Source of the DNA: Thermodesulfobacteriota bacterium
GTDB lineage: Bacteria; Desulfobacterota; Desulfomonilia; Desulfomonilales; Desulfomonilaceae
Assembly: GCA_030837305.1 (NCBI GenBank)
Contig: JAUPKT010000465.1
Location: 1-5,124 of the forward strand
Direction of reading: 5' to 3'
DNA: 5,124 bases
Below the pieces are notes generated by a model, which was not told the origin of the DNA, made no database searches, and saw nothing but the letters and a program-made list of their open reading frames with translations. A program made the position numbers and the translations under genes. Of the stretch, positions 1 to 5,057 are shown piece by piece (the first letter of the stretch is position 1; the number at the start of each line of letters is the position of its first letter).

Positions 1-1
1 A

Positions 2-253
2 GTGCCACGAGAGGACTTGTGGTTTGCCCATACTCCACAGGCATTTCATGCCGGTTTAATTTTAAGGGCACACGAACAGGCACGCAGCTCCGGTTTCATC
101 GGCACAGATGACGCAGTGCTGGTTGAGCAACTTGGCCACCCCGTCGTTATGGTTCTCGACTCAGATGAAAATAAAAAAATCACGAGCCCGTTTGACTTAC
201 AAATAGCGTCCTTTCTCATTCAGCGTGAGTCAAGGAAGCTCCCCATCTCCTGA
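2..253 (+). CDS. ispD: 2-C-methyl-D-erythritol 4-phosphate cytidylyltransferase, C-terminal part (truncated by window edge)
   Basis: This is the last 83 codons of IspD, the cytosolic enzyme that joins CTP and methylerythritol 4-phosphate to make CDP-ME in the MEP isoprenoid pathway. What is visible is the family's C-terminal half: the TPQxF motif (T11 of the visible part), the helix LILRAHEQA, the T-D-D-A motif near residue 36, and the ENKKIT..DL motif near residues 56-65. The last corresponds to the DNIKVT..DL of E. coli IspD, where the second lysine contacts substrate. The frame opens with GTG at position 2, but the family is about 230 aa long and this sequence begins just before TPQ, so the true start lies upstream of the window. 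It ends at TGA 251-253 and converges on purF. No ispF lies immediately downstream on this strand, although ispF often follows ispD in other genomes. Confidence 0.93.
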   Translation: MPREDLWFAHTPQAFHAGLILRAHEQARSSGFIGTDDAVLVEQLGHPVVMVLDSDENKKITSPFDLQIASFLIQRESRKLPIS

Positions 254-273
254 GAATCTCTCGACCCACGGCA

Positions 274-1695
274 TTACCACTCGCACGCATCCACAGGGCT
301 TGATTCAAGACAATGCTTTGTGGAGTCGTCTGTAATTTTAATAGGATATTTTCCGGTGAAGCAGGCGCTGCAGAAATTCTTTGCAGGGTGAGGCATGGCC
401 TTGAACATTCCCTCCAAACTCAAATAGGCGAGTGAGTCTGCCCCAATATAGTCCCGAATGTAATCAACAGAATGATTGCACGCAATCAATTCGCCTTTAC
501 TCGAGAAGTCGATGCCATAGAAACAGGGATAGCGAATAGGAGGACAGCTTATTCTCATGTGAATCTCTCTCGCTCCTGCCTCCCGCAGAGCCTTTGTGCG
601 AAGCTTGCTCGTCGTACCTCTGACTATCGAGTCGTCTACCACCACAACCCTTTTCCCTTCAAGGATTTCCCTGACAGGATTGAGTTTTAACCTTACCCCG
701 AGATTTCTCACGGAGGCCGACGGCTGTATGAAAGTCCTTCCCACATAGTGGTTTCGAATAACTCCGTACTCAAATGGTAAACCGCTTCCTTGGGCAAAGC
801 CCAACGCCGCATAATTGCCTGACGTGGGCATGGGAACCACCAAGTCCGCTCCCTCAACATTGCTCTCCATCGCTGCCTGCAGTCCGAGCTGCTTTCGAAC
901 TCTATACACCCCGTGTTCAAAGATCATGGAGTCGGGTCGAGAGAAATAAATGTACTCGAAGATGCACATGGCCGAGTTAGCTTTGCGTTGGCCCTGTACT
1001 GAATGGATACCGTTGTGATCGGCAATTACAATCTCGCCTGGCTGAACATCCCGCACATAGTCAGCTTCTATGATGTCAAGAGCGCACGTCTCAGACGCAA
1101 AGATAATGGCATCTCCCTTTCGACCAATACACAAGGGCCTAAACCCGAAAGGGTCACGAGCGGCCAGAATGCCTCTGGGTGTCATAAAAACTAGGGACCA
1201 CGCACCCTTGAGTTCATCAAAAACCTTGATAAGCCGTTCCTCCAATGGGCCCCTCTTGTGAAGGATCAGGTGGGCTATGAGTTCCGAATCAGTCGATGTT
1301 TGAAAAATGGCTCCCCGAGTTTCGAGTTTTCTCCTTAAACCCGCTATGTTTACAATGTTTCCGTTGTGACCAAGGGCAAAAACCCGGTCGATCTGTTCCA
1401 CTAGGAAAGGCTGGGCATTGCGAAGCATCGAACTGCCCGTGGTGGAGTAACGAACGTGCCCGATGCCCATGGAACCGACAAGTTTTTCTAAAACTCCGTC
1501 CTTAAAGACATCAGAAATCAAACCCATTCCCTTGTGTGATGAGACTGTATTGCCATCGGTCACCACAATGCCGGCAGATTCTTGGCCACGGTGTTGCAGG
1601 GCATACAAACCTAAATATATAAGGCGTGCCGTATCCTGTGATCCATAAATTCCGAAGATTCCACAGGATTCCCTCTTAGAAGGGGATTCAAGCAT
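274..1695 (-). CDS. purF: Amidophosphoribosyltransferase (glutamine PRPP amidotransferase), Fe-S type
   Basis: PurF makes 5-phosphoribosylamine from PRPP and glutamine, the first committed step of purine synthesis, in the cytosol. The N-terminal Ntn-type glutaminase domain shows the catalytic Cys11 (RESCGIFG) after a 10-residue propeptide, QHRGQES, the glutamine-site VRYST near 81-85, GHNGN near 109-113 and STD near 134-136. The C-terminal phosphoribosyltransferase domain has the PRPP loop VVVDDSIVRGTT near 351-362. Four cysteines (C244 in CIFEYIYFSRPD, C391 in PCFYGID, C442 and C445 in CSACFTGKYP) match the 4Fe-4S ligands of Bacillus subtilis PurF, so this is the processed, iron-sulphur form. 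At 473 aa it is the usual length. The start is ATG 1695: a GGAG lies 8 nt before it, whereas the longer GTG frame from 1704 begins inside that ribosome site. It is not flanked by other pur genes here. Expression probably depends on the gap 1696-2001. Confidence 0.97.
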   Translation of the reverse strand: MLESPSKRESCGIFGIYGSQDTARLIYLGLYALQHRGQESAGIVVTDGNTVSSHKGMGLISDVFKDGVLEKLVGSMGIGHVRYSTTGSSMLRNAQPFLVEQIDRVFALGHNGNIVNIAGLRRKLETRGAIFQTSTDSELIAHLILHKRGPLEERLIKVFDELKGAWSLVFMTPRGILAARDPFGFRPLCIGRKGDAIIFASETCALDIIEADYVRDVQPGEIVIADHNGIHSVQGQRKANSAMCIFEYIYFSRPDSMIFEHGVYRVRKQLGLQAAMESNVEGADLVVPMPTSGNYAALGFAQGSGLPFEYGVIRNHYVGRTFIQPSASVRNLGVRLKLNPVREILEGKRVVVVDDSIVRGTTSKLRTKALREAGAREIHMRISCPPIRYPCFYGIDFSSKGELIACNHSVDYIRDYIGADSLAYLSLEGMFKAMPHPAKNFCSACFTGKYPIKITDDSTKHCLESSPVDACEW

Positions 1696-1742
1696 TCCGA
1701 ACACTCCAGAGAAGCTTTGTTGAGAAATGACGTACGCGATTA

Positions 1743-1771
1743 AGAGTATCCGTCATTGGACTTGTCGTCAA
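1743..1771 (-). promoter_or_regulatory. Candidate sigma70 promoter for purF
   Basis: Read on the minus strand, TTGACG (1766-1771) and TACTCT (1743-1748) are 17 nt apart. The -35 matches 5/6 of consensus, the -10 only 3/6. Transcription would begin near 1735 and leave a leader of about 40 nt before ATG 1695. A second TTGACG at 1782-1787 has no good -10 at the right distance. The call rests only on motif match and position. Confidence 0.35.
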
Positions 1772-1883
1772 GATAACACAACGTCAATACCTATTTGTAC
1801 AGGCTGCAACCTATCCCTCCAAGAACTCCCACTTACAAATTATTAGACATGCGTGATACAGGCATTGGCTTGCGTGACTCGGA

Positions 1884-1923
1884 TTCAGTGAACCAAGCCC
1901 CATAAGCTTGGTTCAATTCTGAA
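1884..1923. repeat. Long inverted repeat (15-bp stem with one 3-nt bulge)
   Basis: TGAACCAAGC (1889-1898) and GCTTGGTTCA (1906-1915) are perfectly complementary across a 7-nt loop. The flanking TTCAG (1884-1888) and CTGAA (1919-1923) extend the stem by 5 bp, with ATT (1916-1918) bulged out. The element lies between the secreted-protein gene and purF and ends 4 nt before a second, GC-rich hairpin. It has no U-tract of its own. It may be part of a bipartite terminator, a small-RNA domain or a genomic palindromic repeat; the sequence alone does not decide. Confidence 0.6.
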
Positions 1924-1927
1924 GCGC

Positions 1928-1953
1928 CAAAGGCGCCCTTGGTGGCGCCTTTG
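1928..1953. terminator. GC-rich terminator-like hairpin
   Basis: CAAAGGCGCC (1928-1937) and GGCGCCTTTG (1944-1953) form a perfect 10-bp stem with a 6-nt loop. On the plus strand it is followed by TTTCGTAT, a partial U-tract; on the minus strand the tail after the stem is GCGCTTC, which is poor. The only gene that needs a terminator here is the minus-strand secreted-protein gene ending at 2002, about 50 nt away. The stem with its A/T flanks could therefore work in both directions. Which strand it serves is inference. Confidence 0.55.
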
Positions 1954-1973
1954 TTTCGTATCTATCATCGAGA

Positions 1974-1995
1974 CCCGTATTTTCAACGTTACGGG
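1974..1995. repeat. Short inverted repeat after the secreted-protein gene
   Basis: CCCGTA (1974-1979) and TACGGG (1990-1995) are complementary across a 10-nt loop, starting 7 nt past the stop codon at 2002. There is no U-tract. It may help stabilise the mRNA 3' end ahead of the stronger hairpin at 1928-1953, or it may be chance. Confidence 0.3.
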
Positions 1996-2001
1996 GTTAT
2001 C

Positions 2002-2775
2002 TTAATTCGGATTCCATCCGGACCTTGGATCCTGACCCTGTGGAATAGTGACAGGCTTTGGCATCGCTACCGATGATCGGGGAGCCTGTTCCTGCTTTAG
2101 AGCTGTTTCCTGCTGCGGTTTGTTTGTCCGAGACGGAGAAGACGCTGCTCGCGGACGAGGCTGCTGACTGGGACCGGTGTATTGATCTGCCTCTTGGGTA
2201 ACGGAAGGGGCATAATATTGTACACTGGTACCCTCAGGAGTAGTCGTCGTGACCCTTGCTGCTCCTGGCGGCAGTGGATCTCCGAATCGTCCACCCTGAT
2301 TGGGATCCGGTTGGAACGGAGTTGCAGCTTGTGGTCTCGCACTGCGTTGGGCCCTAGGCTGAGCCTGCCGGGGAGCTGGTGCTTGCATCTGAGGGGCTGG
2401 TTGCGGTGGAGGCGCCTGCATGGTTCCTTGTCCGTAAGGAGGTTGAGGACCTCCGGGAACCTGCTGATTCTGATAGTCCGGATAGTAGCCCTGCCCCTGA
2501 TCATACGGTTGCGTCTGGCCGTATCCATAGGCCTGCGGAGGATACTGCTGAGCGTAGCCCGGTGGCTGTCCCATCTGCTGTTGCGGACCAAATTGCTGGT
2601 TTGGATCCACCCCACCCCCATAATACCGAGGATTATCGAAAGCCGGTGCCTGCTGTGCTCCTCCCCAGATACCTAAGCCCCCGGCTCCGAATACGGAGTC
2701 CAAAACAGACTGCCCACTTGCATTTCCCTGTGTCATCAACACAATGCAGAAGATGATCACGCCTATTTTTCCCAT
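2002..2775 (-). CDS. Secreted Pro/Gln/Gly/Tyr-rich low-complexity protein of unknown function
   Basis: I do not recognise a named family. The 257-aa product starts with a short signal peptide: K3, a hydrophobic run over about residues 4-14 (IGVIIFCIVLM), and a possible cleavage region near QGNASGQ (16-22). There is no lipobox, so export to the periplasm or beyond is inferred. The rest looks disordered. Residues 50-120 are dense in Q, P, G and Y, 120-160 are Pro/Ala/Gln/Arg-rich, and 205-257 are polar with many S, R, P and Q. I count about 40 Gln in the exported part. One more ordered patch, LPPGAARVTTTTPEGTSVQYY (168-188), looks like a short beta-rich module. The start is ATG 2775, because AGGAGG lies 5 nt before it and the signal peptide follows directly; the longer frame to 2817 reads through that site. 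A near-consensus promoter lies upstream. A surface, envelope or matrix role is conceivable but unproven. Confidence 0.8.
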   Translation of the reverse strand: MGKIGVIIFCIVLMTQGNASGQSVLDSVFGAGGLGIWGGAQQAPAFDNPRYYGGGVDPNQQFGPQQQMGQPPGYAQQYPPQAYGYGQTQPYDQGQGYYPDYQNQQVPGGPQPPYGQGTMQAPPPQPAPQMQAPAPRQAQPRAQRSARPQAATPFQPDPNQGGRFGDPLPPGAARVTTTTPEGTSVQYYAPSVTQEADQYTGPSQQPRPRAASSPSRTNKPQQETALKQEQAPRSSVAMPKPVTIPQGQDPRSGWNPN

Positions 2776-2852
2776 GTGTCCCTCCTCTCGGCTTCGAAAC
2801 CCACCGAATGAACACACTTTAGACAGAGTCGTCTACACTATTAACCTATAAT

Positions 2853-2881
2853 ATTTTATGCTAGTCAAGGCAGAGTGTCAA
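2853..2881 (-). promoter_or_regulatory. Strong sigma70 promoter for the secreted Pro/Gln-rich protein gene
   Basis: On the minus strand TTGACA (2876-2881, perfect -35) and TAAAAT (2853-2858, 5/6 of the -10 consensus) are exactly 17 nt apart. A start near 2846 gives a leader of about 70 nt ending in AGGAGG before ATG 2775. The rest of the gap 2776-3045 is AT-rich around the promoter. I see no gene and no convincing terminator for the upstream acetyltransferase pair in it. Confidence 0.72.
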
Positions 2882-3045
2882 CACATTCCTTAAATATTAG
2901 ATTCCAACTCCCAAGCTATTCTTAATTAAACCCATCAAATTGACTCATCAACTGCGTACAAATGGGGCCTCTTACATGCCAATAATTAGTTCTTCCAGGG
3001 GCGTCCCCCGTGCCTATCTCCATCTCATCAGAGCTACTTTGCTGA

Positions 3046-3711
3046 TCAATTCTTGGGCTTGATCCCAAATCTGAGATATCGGAACTTCCTCTGATCTTCT
3101 TCTGATACCCTCGATCCAACCCGAATCATCATGACATTTTCCGGTCTCAGGGCTATATTAGGCTCATTAGTATAAACCTCTCGAAAGCCGTACAAACTAT
3201 ACAGTTCCATCATCAATCTTCTGTATTGGGCAGCGGAAAGACCCTTTCCTTCCAGATCCCAGTGCCACGATAACCCCATCATGTAGGTTATTTTGTCCTC
3301 AAAAAAATCATCGTTCATGGTCACATCCATAACCGTCCTGGCTAAATGCATTCCTCTAAGATTGCGACTAACCTCGACCGCTGCCATCTCATACATGAGT
3401 TCGCCGAGAGCCTTCCAACGGTCTGTTTCATCGGGATACCAGCACAATCCGTACCCAACGATGAGGTTGGGTTCCAGCACCGCAAGGGTTACGCGTCCTC
3501 CTTTCCGACGTGCAATGGTCTCGAACGAATCTACATTCATTATAATCGAAGAGTAATGTGCAAAATGTCCCAAACCGGACTCCATTTCCAAGTGACCGAA
3601 AGAACCCGGGGGACACACGGGGCGAACCGTAACCAGACCTCTCGGGGTCTCCTTGGCAACTATATTCAAGTCTTCTTGATTCGCACTACCGGCCTTGCGA
3701 GGTCGATTCAA
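3046..3711 (-). CDS. acuA: AcuA-like GNAT protein acetyltransferase
   Basis: This 221-aa protein resembles Bacillus subtilis AcuA, the GNAT enzyme that acetylates a lysine of acetyl-CoA synthetase and switches it off. Shared landmarks recalled from AcuA are the E-x-x-A-V-E-V-S....RG block (here 108-120), the SWHWDLEGKG segment (148-157; AcuA has YWHWDLKG), the YRRLMMEL helix (163-170) and the ending RVGSRVSEED...F..LRF (197-215; AcuA has RIGKNVSQES...F..LRF). The acetyl-CoA loop reads RGMHLA (119-124). The start is TTG 3711, with GGAG 6 nt before it. That TTG shares TTGA with the TGA stop of the upstream GNAT gene, so the two are translationally coupled. The N-terminal 40 residues look poorly conserved. 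No acuB, acuC or acs lies in the window, so the substrate is inferred from the family only. Confidence 0.8.
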   Translation of the reverse strand: MNRPRKAGSANQEDLNIVAKETPRGLVTVRPVCPPGSFGHLEMESGLGHFAHYSSIIMNVDSFETIARRKGGRVTLAVLEPNLIVGYGLCWYPDETDRWKALGELMYEMAAVEVSRNLRGMHLARTVMDVTMNDDFFEDKITYMMGLSWHWDLEGKGLSAAQYRRLMMELYSLYGFREVYTNEPNIALRPENVMMIRVGSRVSEEDQRKFRYLRFGIKPKN

Positions 3712-4274
3712 AAATCACTCCATTCTTGATGAATGTCTTTCACCATAATGATAAGATCCCGATAGCTGCCATCTCGGGCTCTCACATAGTTTTTCAAGGC
3801 TGCTTCCTTATGAAAATCGAGCTTTTGAGCTGCAGCGATTGCTGCTTCCTCCACCTCTGAAACAAACTCCGCTATGACTTTATGGATACCGAGGTCCATG
3901 CTCAATTTCACAGAGTCTAAAATCATCCAACTCCCCAGTCGCATTCCCCTAAATCGTGGGTGCACGGTGGTTCTCAGATGCACAACATGTCTCATTGAAG
4001 GAGATGCCGACCGATAAAGGGTGAGGTTCGCGATGATGGTGTTGTCATCGTCTTTTACAGCGATGATGGAGAGCATATGATCGTAGTCTAATTTGCTCAT
4101 CCACTTTTTCAAGAACAGCGGTTCGTGAAGCCTCTCCCTCAGAAACCATTGCTCATCTGAAGGTATCTGAGAAAAAAACGAAACCAGAGCCTCTTCGTCG
4201 CCGGGAACAACTGGTCGCAGACTCACCTGGGTCGCGTCTTTAGTCACTATTTTCTTGGGATAATCCTTTATCAT
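3708..4274 (-). CDS. GNAT-family N-acetyltransferase
   Basis: This 188-aa single-domain GNAT protein would transfer an acetyl group from acetyl-CoA to an unknown amine. The family outline is visible: an N-terminal beta strand with VSLRPVVPGDEEAL (17-30), a helix with SDEQWFLRERL (39-49), the strand IIANLTLYR (80-88), and the core motif A strand and loop HLRTTVHPRFRGMRLGSWMI (99-118), with the pyrophosphate-binding RGMRLG at 109-114. The later AAAQKLDFHKEAALKNYV (147-164) is motif B-like. RGMRLG has Arg where the textbook R-x-x-G-x-G has its first Gly. B. subtilis AcuA, as I recall, has a similarly relaxed loop (RGCAVG). The start is ATG 4274, with AGGAG 6 nt before it. The stop overlaps the TTG start of the AcuA-like gene, so the two are probably made together and may act together or as a heterodimer. 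Confidence 0.85.
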   Translation of the reverse strand: MIKDYPKKIVTKDATQVSLRPVVPGDEEALVSFFSQIPSDEQWFLRERLHEPLFLKKWMSKLDYDHMLSIIAVKDDDNTIIANLTLYRSASPSMRHVVHLRTTVHPRFRGMRLGSWMILDSVKLSMDLGIHKVIAEFVSEVEEAAIAAAQKLDFHKEAALKNYVRARDGSYRDLIIMVKDIHQEWSDF

Positions 4275-4398
4275 GCGAGGCTCCTCTCATGAGGTTCATG
4301 GCAAACCACAGGCAGGAAAAGTGTGCCAAACCGTTAGGAATTCATCCGCATCCCACCGTCACGGCCCATAGTATGCCACTTCTCATTGATCACGTCGC

Positions 4399-4428
4399 AT
4401 AGTTGCCATCGGACTATTCCAAAGTCAA
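4399..4428 (-). promoter_or_regulatory. Weak candidate promoter for the GNAT pair
   Basis: On the minus strand TTGACT (4423-4428) is followed after 18 nt by AACTAT (4399-4404, 3/6 of consensus). This would give a leader of about 115 nt before ATG 4274. The rest of the divergent gap 4275-4463 shows no gene, and I see no better promoter for the minus strand in it. Confidence 0.25.
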
Positions 4429-4463
4429 CTGCAAAACGGTTTCGGATACTACAACACTTAATC

Positions 4464-4493
4464 CATGAACATATTGAACTCGTCGTGTTCATG
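4464..4493. promoter_or_regulatory. Inverted repeat CATGAACA-N14-TGTTCATG, candidate operator
   Basis: The 8-bp arms (4464-4471 and 4486-4493) are perfect, and their centres are 22 bp apart, two helical turns. A nested GAAC/GTTC pair (4476-4479, 4487-4490) adds a second possible dyad. The element covers the candidate -35 of the plus-strand operon, as a dimeric regulator site would. It does not match a copper-sensor box that I can name. Confidence 0.45.
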
Positions 4494-4502
4494 CATTACT
4501 TT
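4474..4502 (+). promoter_or_regulatory. Candidate promoter of the DUF4177-copZ-copA operon
   Basis: TTGAAC (4474-4479, 4/6) and TACTTT (4497-4502, 3/6) are 17 nt apart. A start near 4509-4510 would place the palindrome 4510-4524 at the very 5' end of the mRNA. The boxes are imperfect, as for many regulated promoters, and the case rests on spacing and position. Confidence 0.35.
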
Positions 4503-4509
4503 CTATCGA

Positions 4510-4524
4510 GGCACTCTGAGTGCC
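4510..4524. repeat. 15-bp palindrome GGCACTCTGAGTGCC
   Basis: The arms GGCACTC and GAGTGCC are perfectly complementary around a single central T. As RNA it would form a 6-bp stem with a CTG loop. It lies 34 nt before ATG 4559, at or just after the candidate transcription start, so it could be an operator or a 5' stem-loop that protects the mRNA. Confidence 0.5.
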
Positions 4525-4558
4525 ATAATTGGATCATAAATACTTACAGAGGATTACC

Positions 4559-4804
4559 ATGAACAGGTTCGAGTACCAGGTGACGACACATTCTGCAGAG
4601 ACGTTGAAACGAGTCGTCTATTTTTGCTCCGAAAAAGGAGAATGTGGAATTCAAGAAGTACCGGGAAACGAAACGACCATGTTAGTAGATATCATGAATG
4701 AACAGGGAGCCGAAGGTTGGGAATTGGTTCAGCTCTTTTTCGGCAAGGACGGCATCCTCGCCGTTTGGAAGAAACCAATTCCATACGAGCCGACCTCGGA
4801 ATAA
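4559..4804 (+). CDS. DUF4177-like small protein
   Basis: This 81-aa protein has no signal peptide or membrane segment and is probably cytosolic. It opens with NRFEYQVTTH (2-11), and its core MNEQGAEGWELVQLFFGKDGILAVWKK (about 46-72) carries the L/M-N-x-x-G-A-E-G-W-E-L-V signature and the closing strand typical of DUF4177-like proteins, whose biochemical role is unknown. Between them is an extra stretch with two cysteines (residues 22 and 28, in VVYFCSEKGECGIQEV); whether they bind metal cannot be told. The start is ATG 4559, with GAGG 6 nt before it. The longer frame from TTG 4529 has no ribosome site and would cover leader sequence. It is followed 52 nt later by copZ on the same strand, so it is probably the first gene of a copper operon; a link to copper is inferred from position only. 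Confidence 0.8.
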   Translation: MNRFEYQVTTHSAETLKRVVYFCSEKGECGIQEVPGNETTMLVDIMNEQGAEGWELVQLFFGKDGILAVWKKPIPYEPTSE

Positions 4805-4823
4805 GATTGCAACAGCTCAAGCA

Positions 4824-4842
4824 TTTGAAAACCGTTTTCAAA
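4824..4842. promoter_or_regulatory. Perfect 19-bp palindrome before the copZ ribosome site
   Basis: TTTGAAAAC and GTTTTCAAA are perfect 9-bp arms around one C. The element ends 2 nt before the AAGGAG of copZ. As DNA it would suit a dimeric regulator; as RNA it would give an 8-bp, AU-rich stem with a CCG loop next to the ribosome site. No good internal promoter is visible beside it, and it lacks the GC-rich stem and U-tract of a terminator. Confidence 0.55.
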
Positions 4843-4856
4843 ACAAGGAGTGCATT

Positions 4857-5057
4857 ATGATGACGACCATCGGAATAAAGGGGATGTCCTGTAAACACTG
4901 TGTGCAAGCCGTTTCGAAAGCGTTACAAGATCTGCCGGGCCTGAGCAAAGTGGAAATAAATTTACAAACCGGCACCGCCGCATTGGACCATGACGATAGC
5001 CTCGACATAACATTGGTGAAAGACCGCATTCTGAAAGCAGGTTACGAGGTTGTCTAA
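4857..5057 (+). CDS. copZ: CopZ-type copper chaperone (single HMA domain)
   Basis: This 66-aa protein consists of one heavy-metal-associated domain. It would bind Cu(+) in the cytosol and hand it to the exporting ATPase. The metal loop is KGMSCKHC (8-15), with ligands C12 and C15. The rest fits the beta-alpha-beta-beta-alpha-beta fold: helix HCVQAVSKALQDL (14-26), strand KVEINLQTGTAAL (31-43), helix TLVKDRILKAGY (52-63). Length and motif match CopZ; the loop GMSCKHC is typical of copper chaperones, but one domain alone does not exclude a related metal. The start is the first of two adjacent ATGs, with AAGGAG 6 nt before it. The same frame is open back to 4698, but that part overlaps the DUF4177-like gene out of frame and has no HMA features. 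The downstream ATPase start overlaps its 3' end by 8 nt. Confidence 0.93.
   Translation: MMTTIGIKGMSCKHCVQAVSKALQDLPGLSKVEINLQTGTAALDHDDSLDITLVKDRILKAGYEVV

Noticed and set aside
1696..1704. GTG start of purF, three codons upstream
   Set aside because: It overlaps the GGAG that serves ATG 1695 and has no ribosome site of its own.
1851..1877. Direct repeat GCGTGA spaced 21 bp
   Set aside because: Six bases repeated twice in intergenic DNA is within chance, and no promoter of quality lies beside it.
1906..1923. T-arm-like GGTTCAATTC suggesting a tRNA
   Set aside because: The bases around the 7-nt loop cannot form the 5-bp T stem, and no anticodon or acceptor arm is present.
2097..2621. Second minus-strand open frame within the Pro/Gln-rich gene
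   Set aside because: It is a frame-shifted shadow of the same low-complexity sequence, with no ribosome site or recognisable domain.
2182..2676. Open plus-strand frame of 164 codons opposite the Pro/Gln-rich gene
   Set aside because: Repetitive Pro and Gln codons leave antisense frames without stops. The product is an Arg/Leu/Ser-rich shadow with no domain, and the minus-strand frame has signal peptide, ribosome site and promoter.
2776..2817. Longer N-terminus (MCSFGGFRSREEGH) of the secreted protein
   Set aside because: It runs through the AGGAGG site and would place a charged stretch before the signal peptide.
2998..3008. GGGG-CGT-CCCC hairpin as terminator of the acetyltransferase pair
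   Set aside because: There are only 4 bp, and no U-tract on the minus strand.
3346..3729. Plus-strand open frame of 127 codons opposite the acuA-like gene
   Set aside because: No ribosome site and no domain; the minus strand encodes a recognisable AcuA-like protein in full.
4698..4856. 53-codon upstream extension of copZ
   Set aside because: It overlaps the DUF4177-like gene out of frame and resembles no HMA protein. AAGGAG lies at the right distance before ATG 4857.
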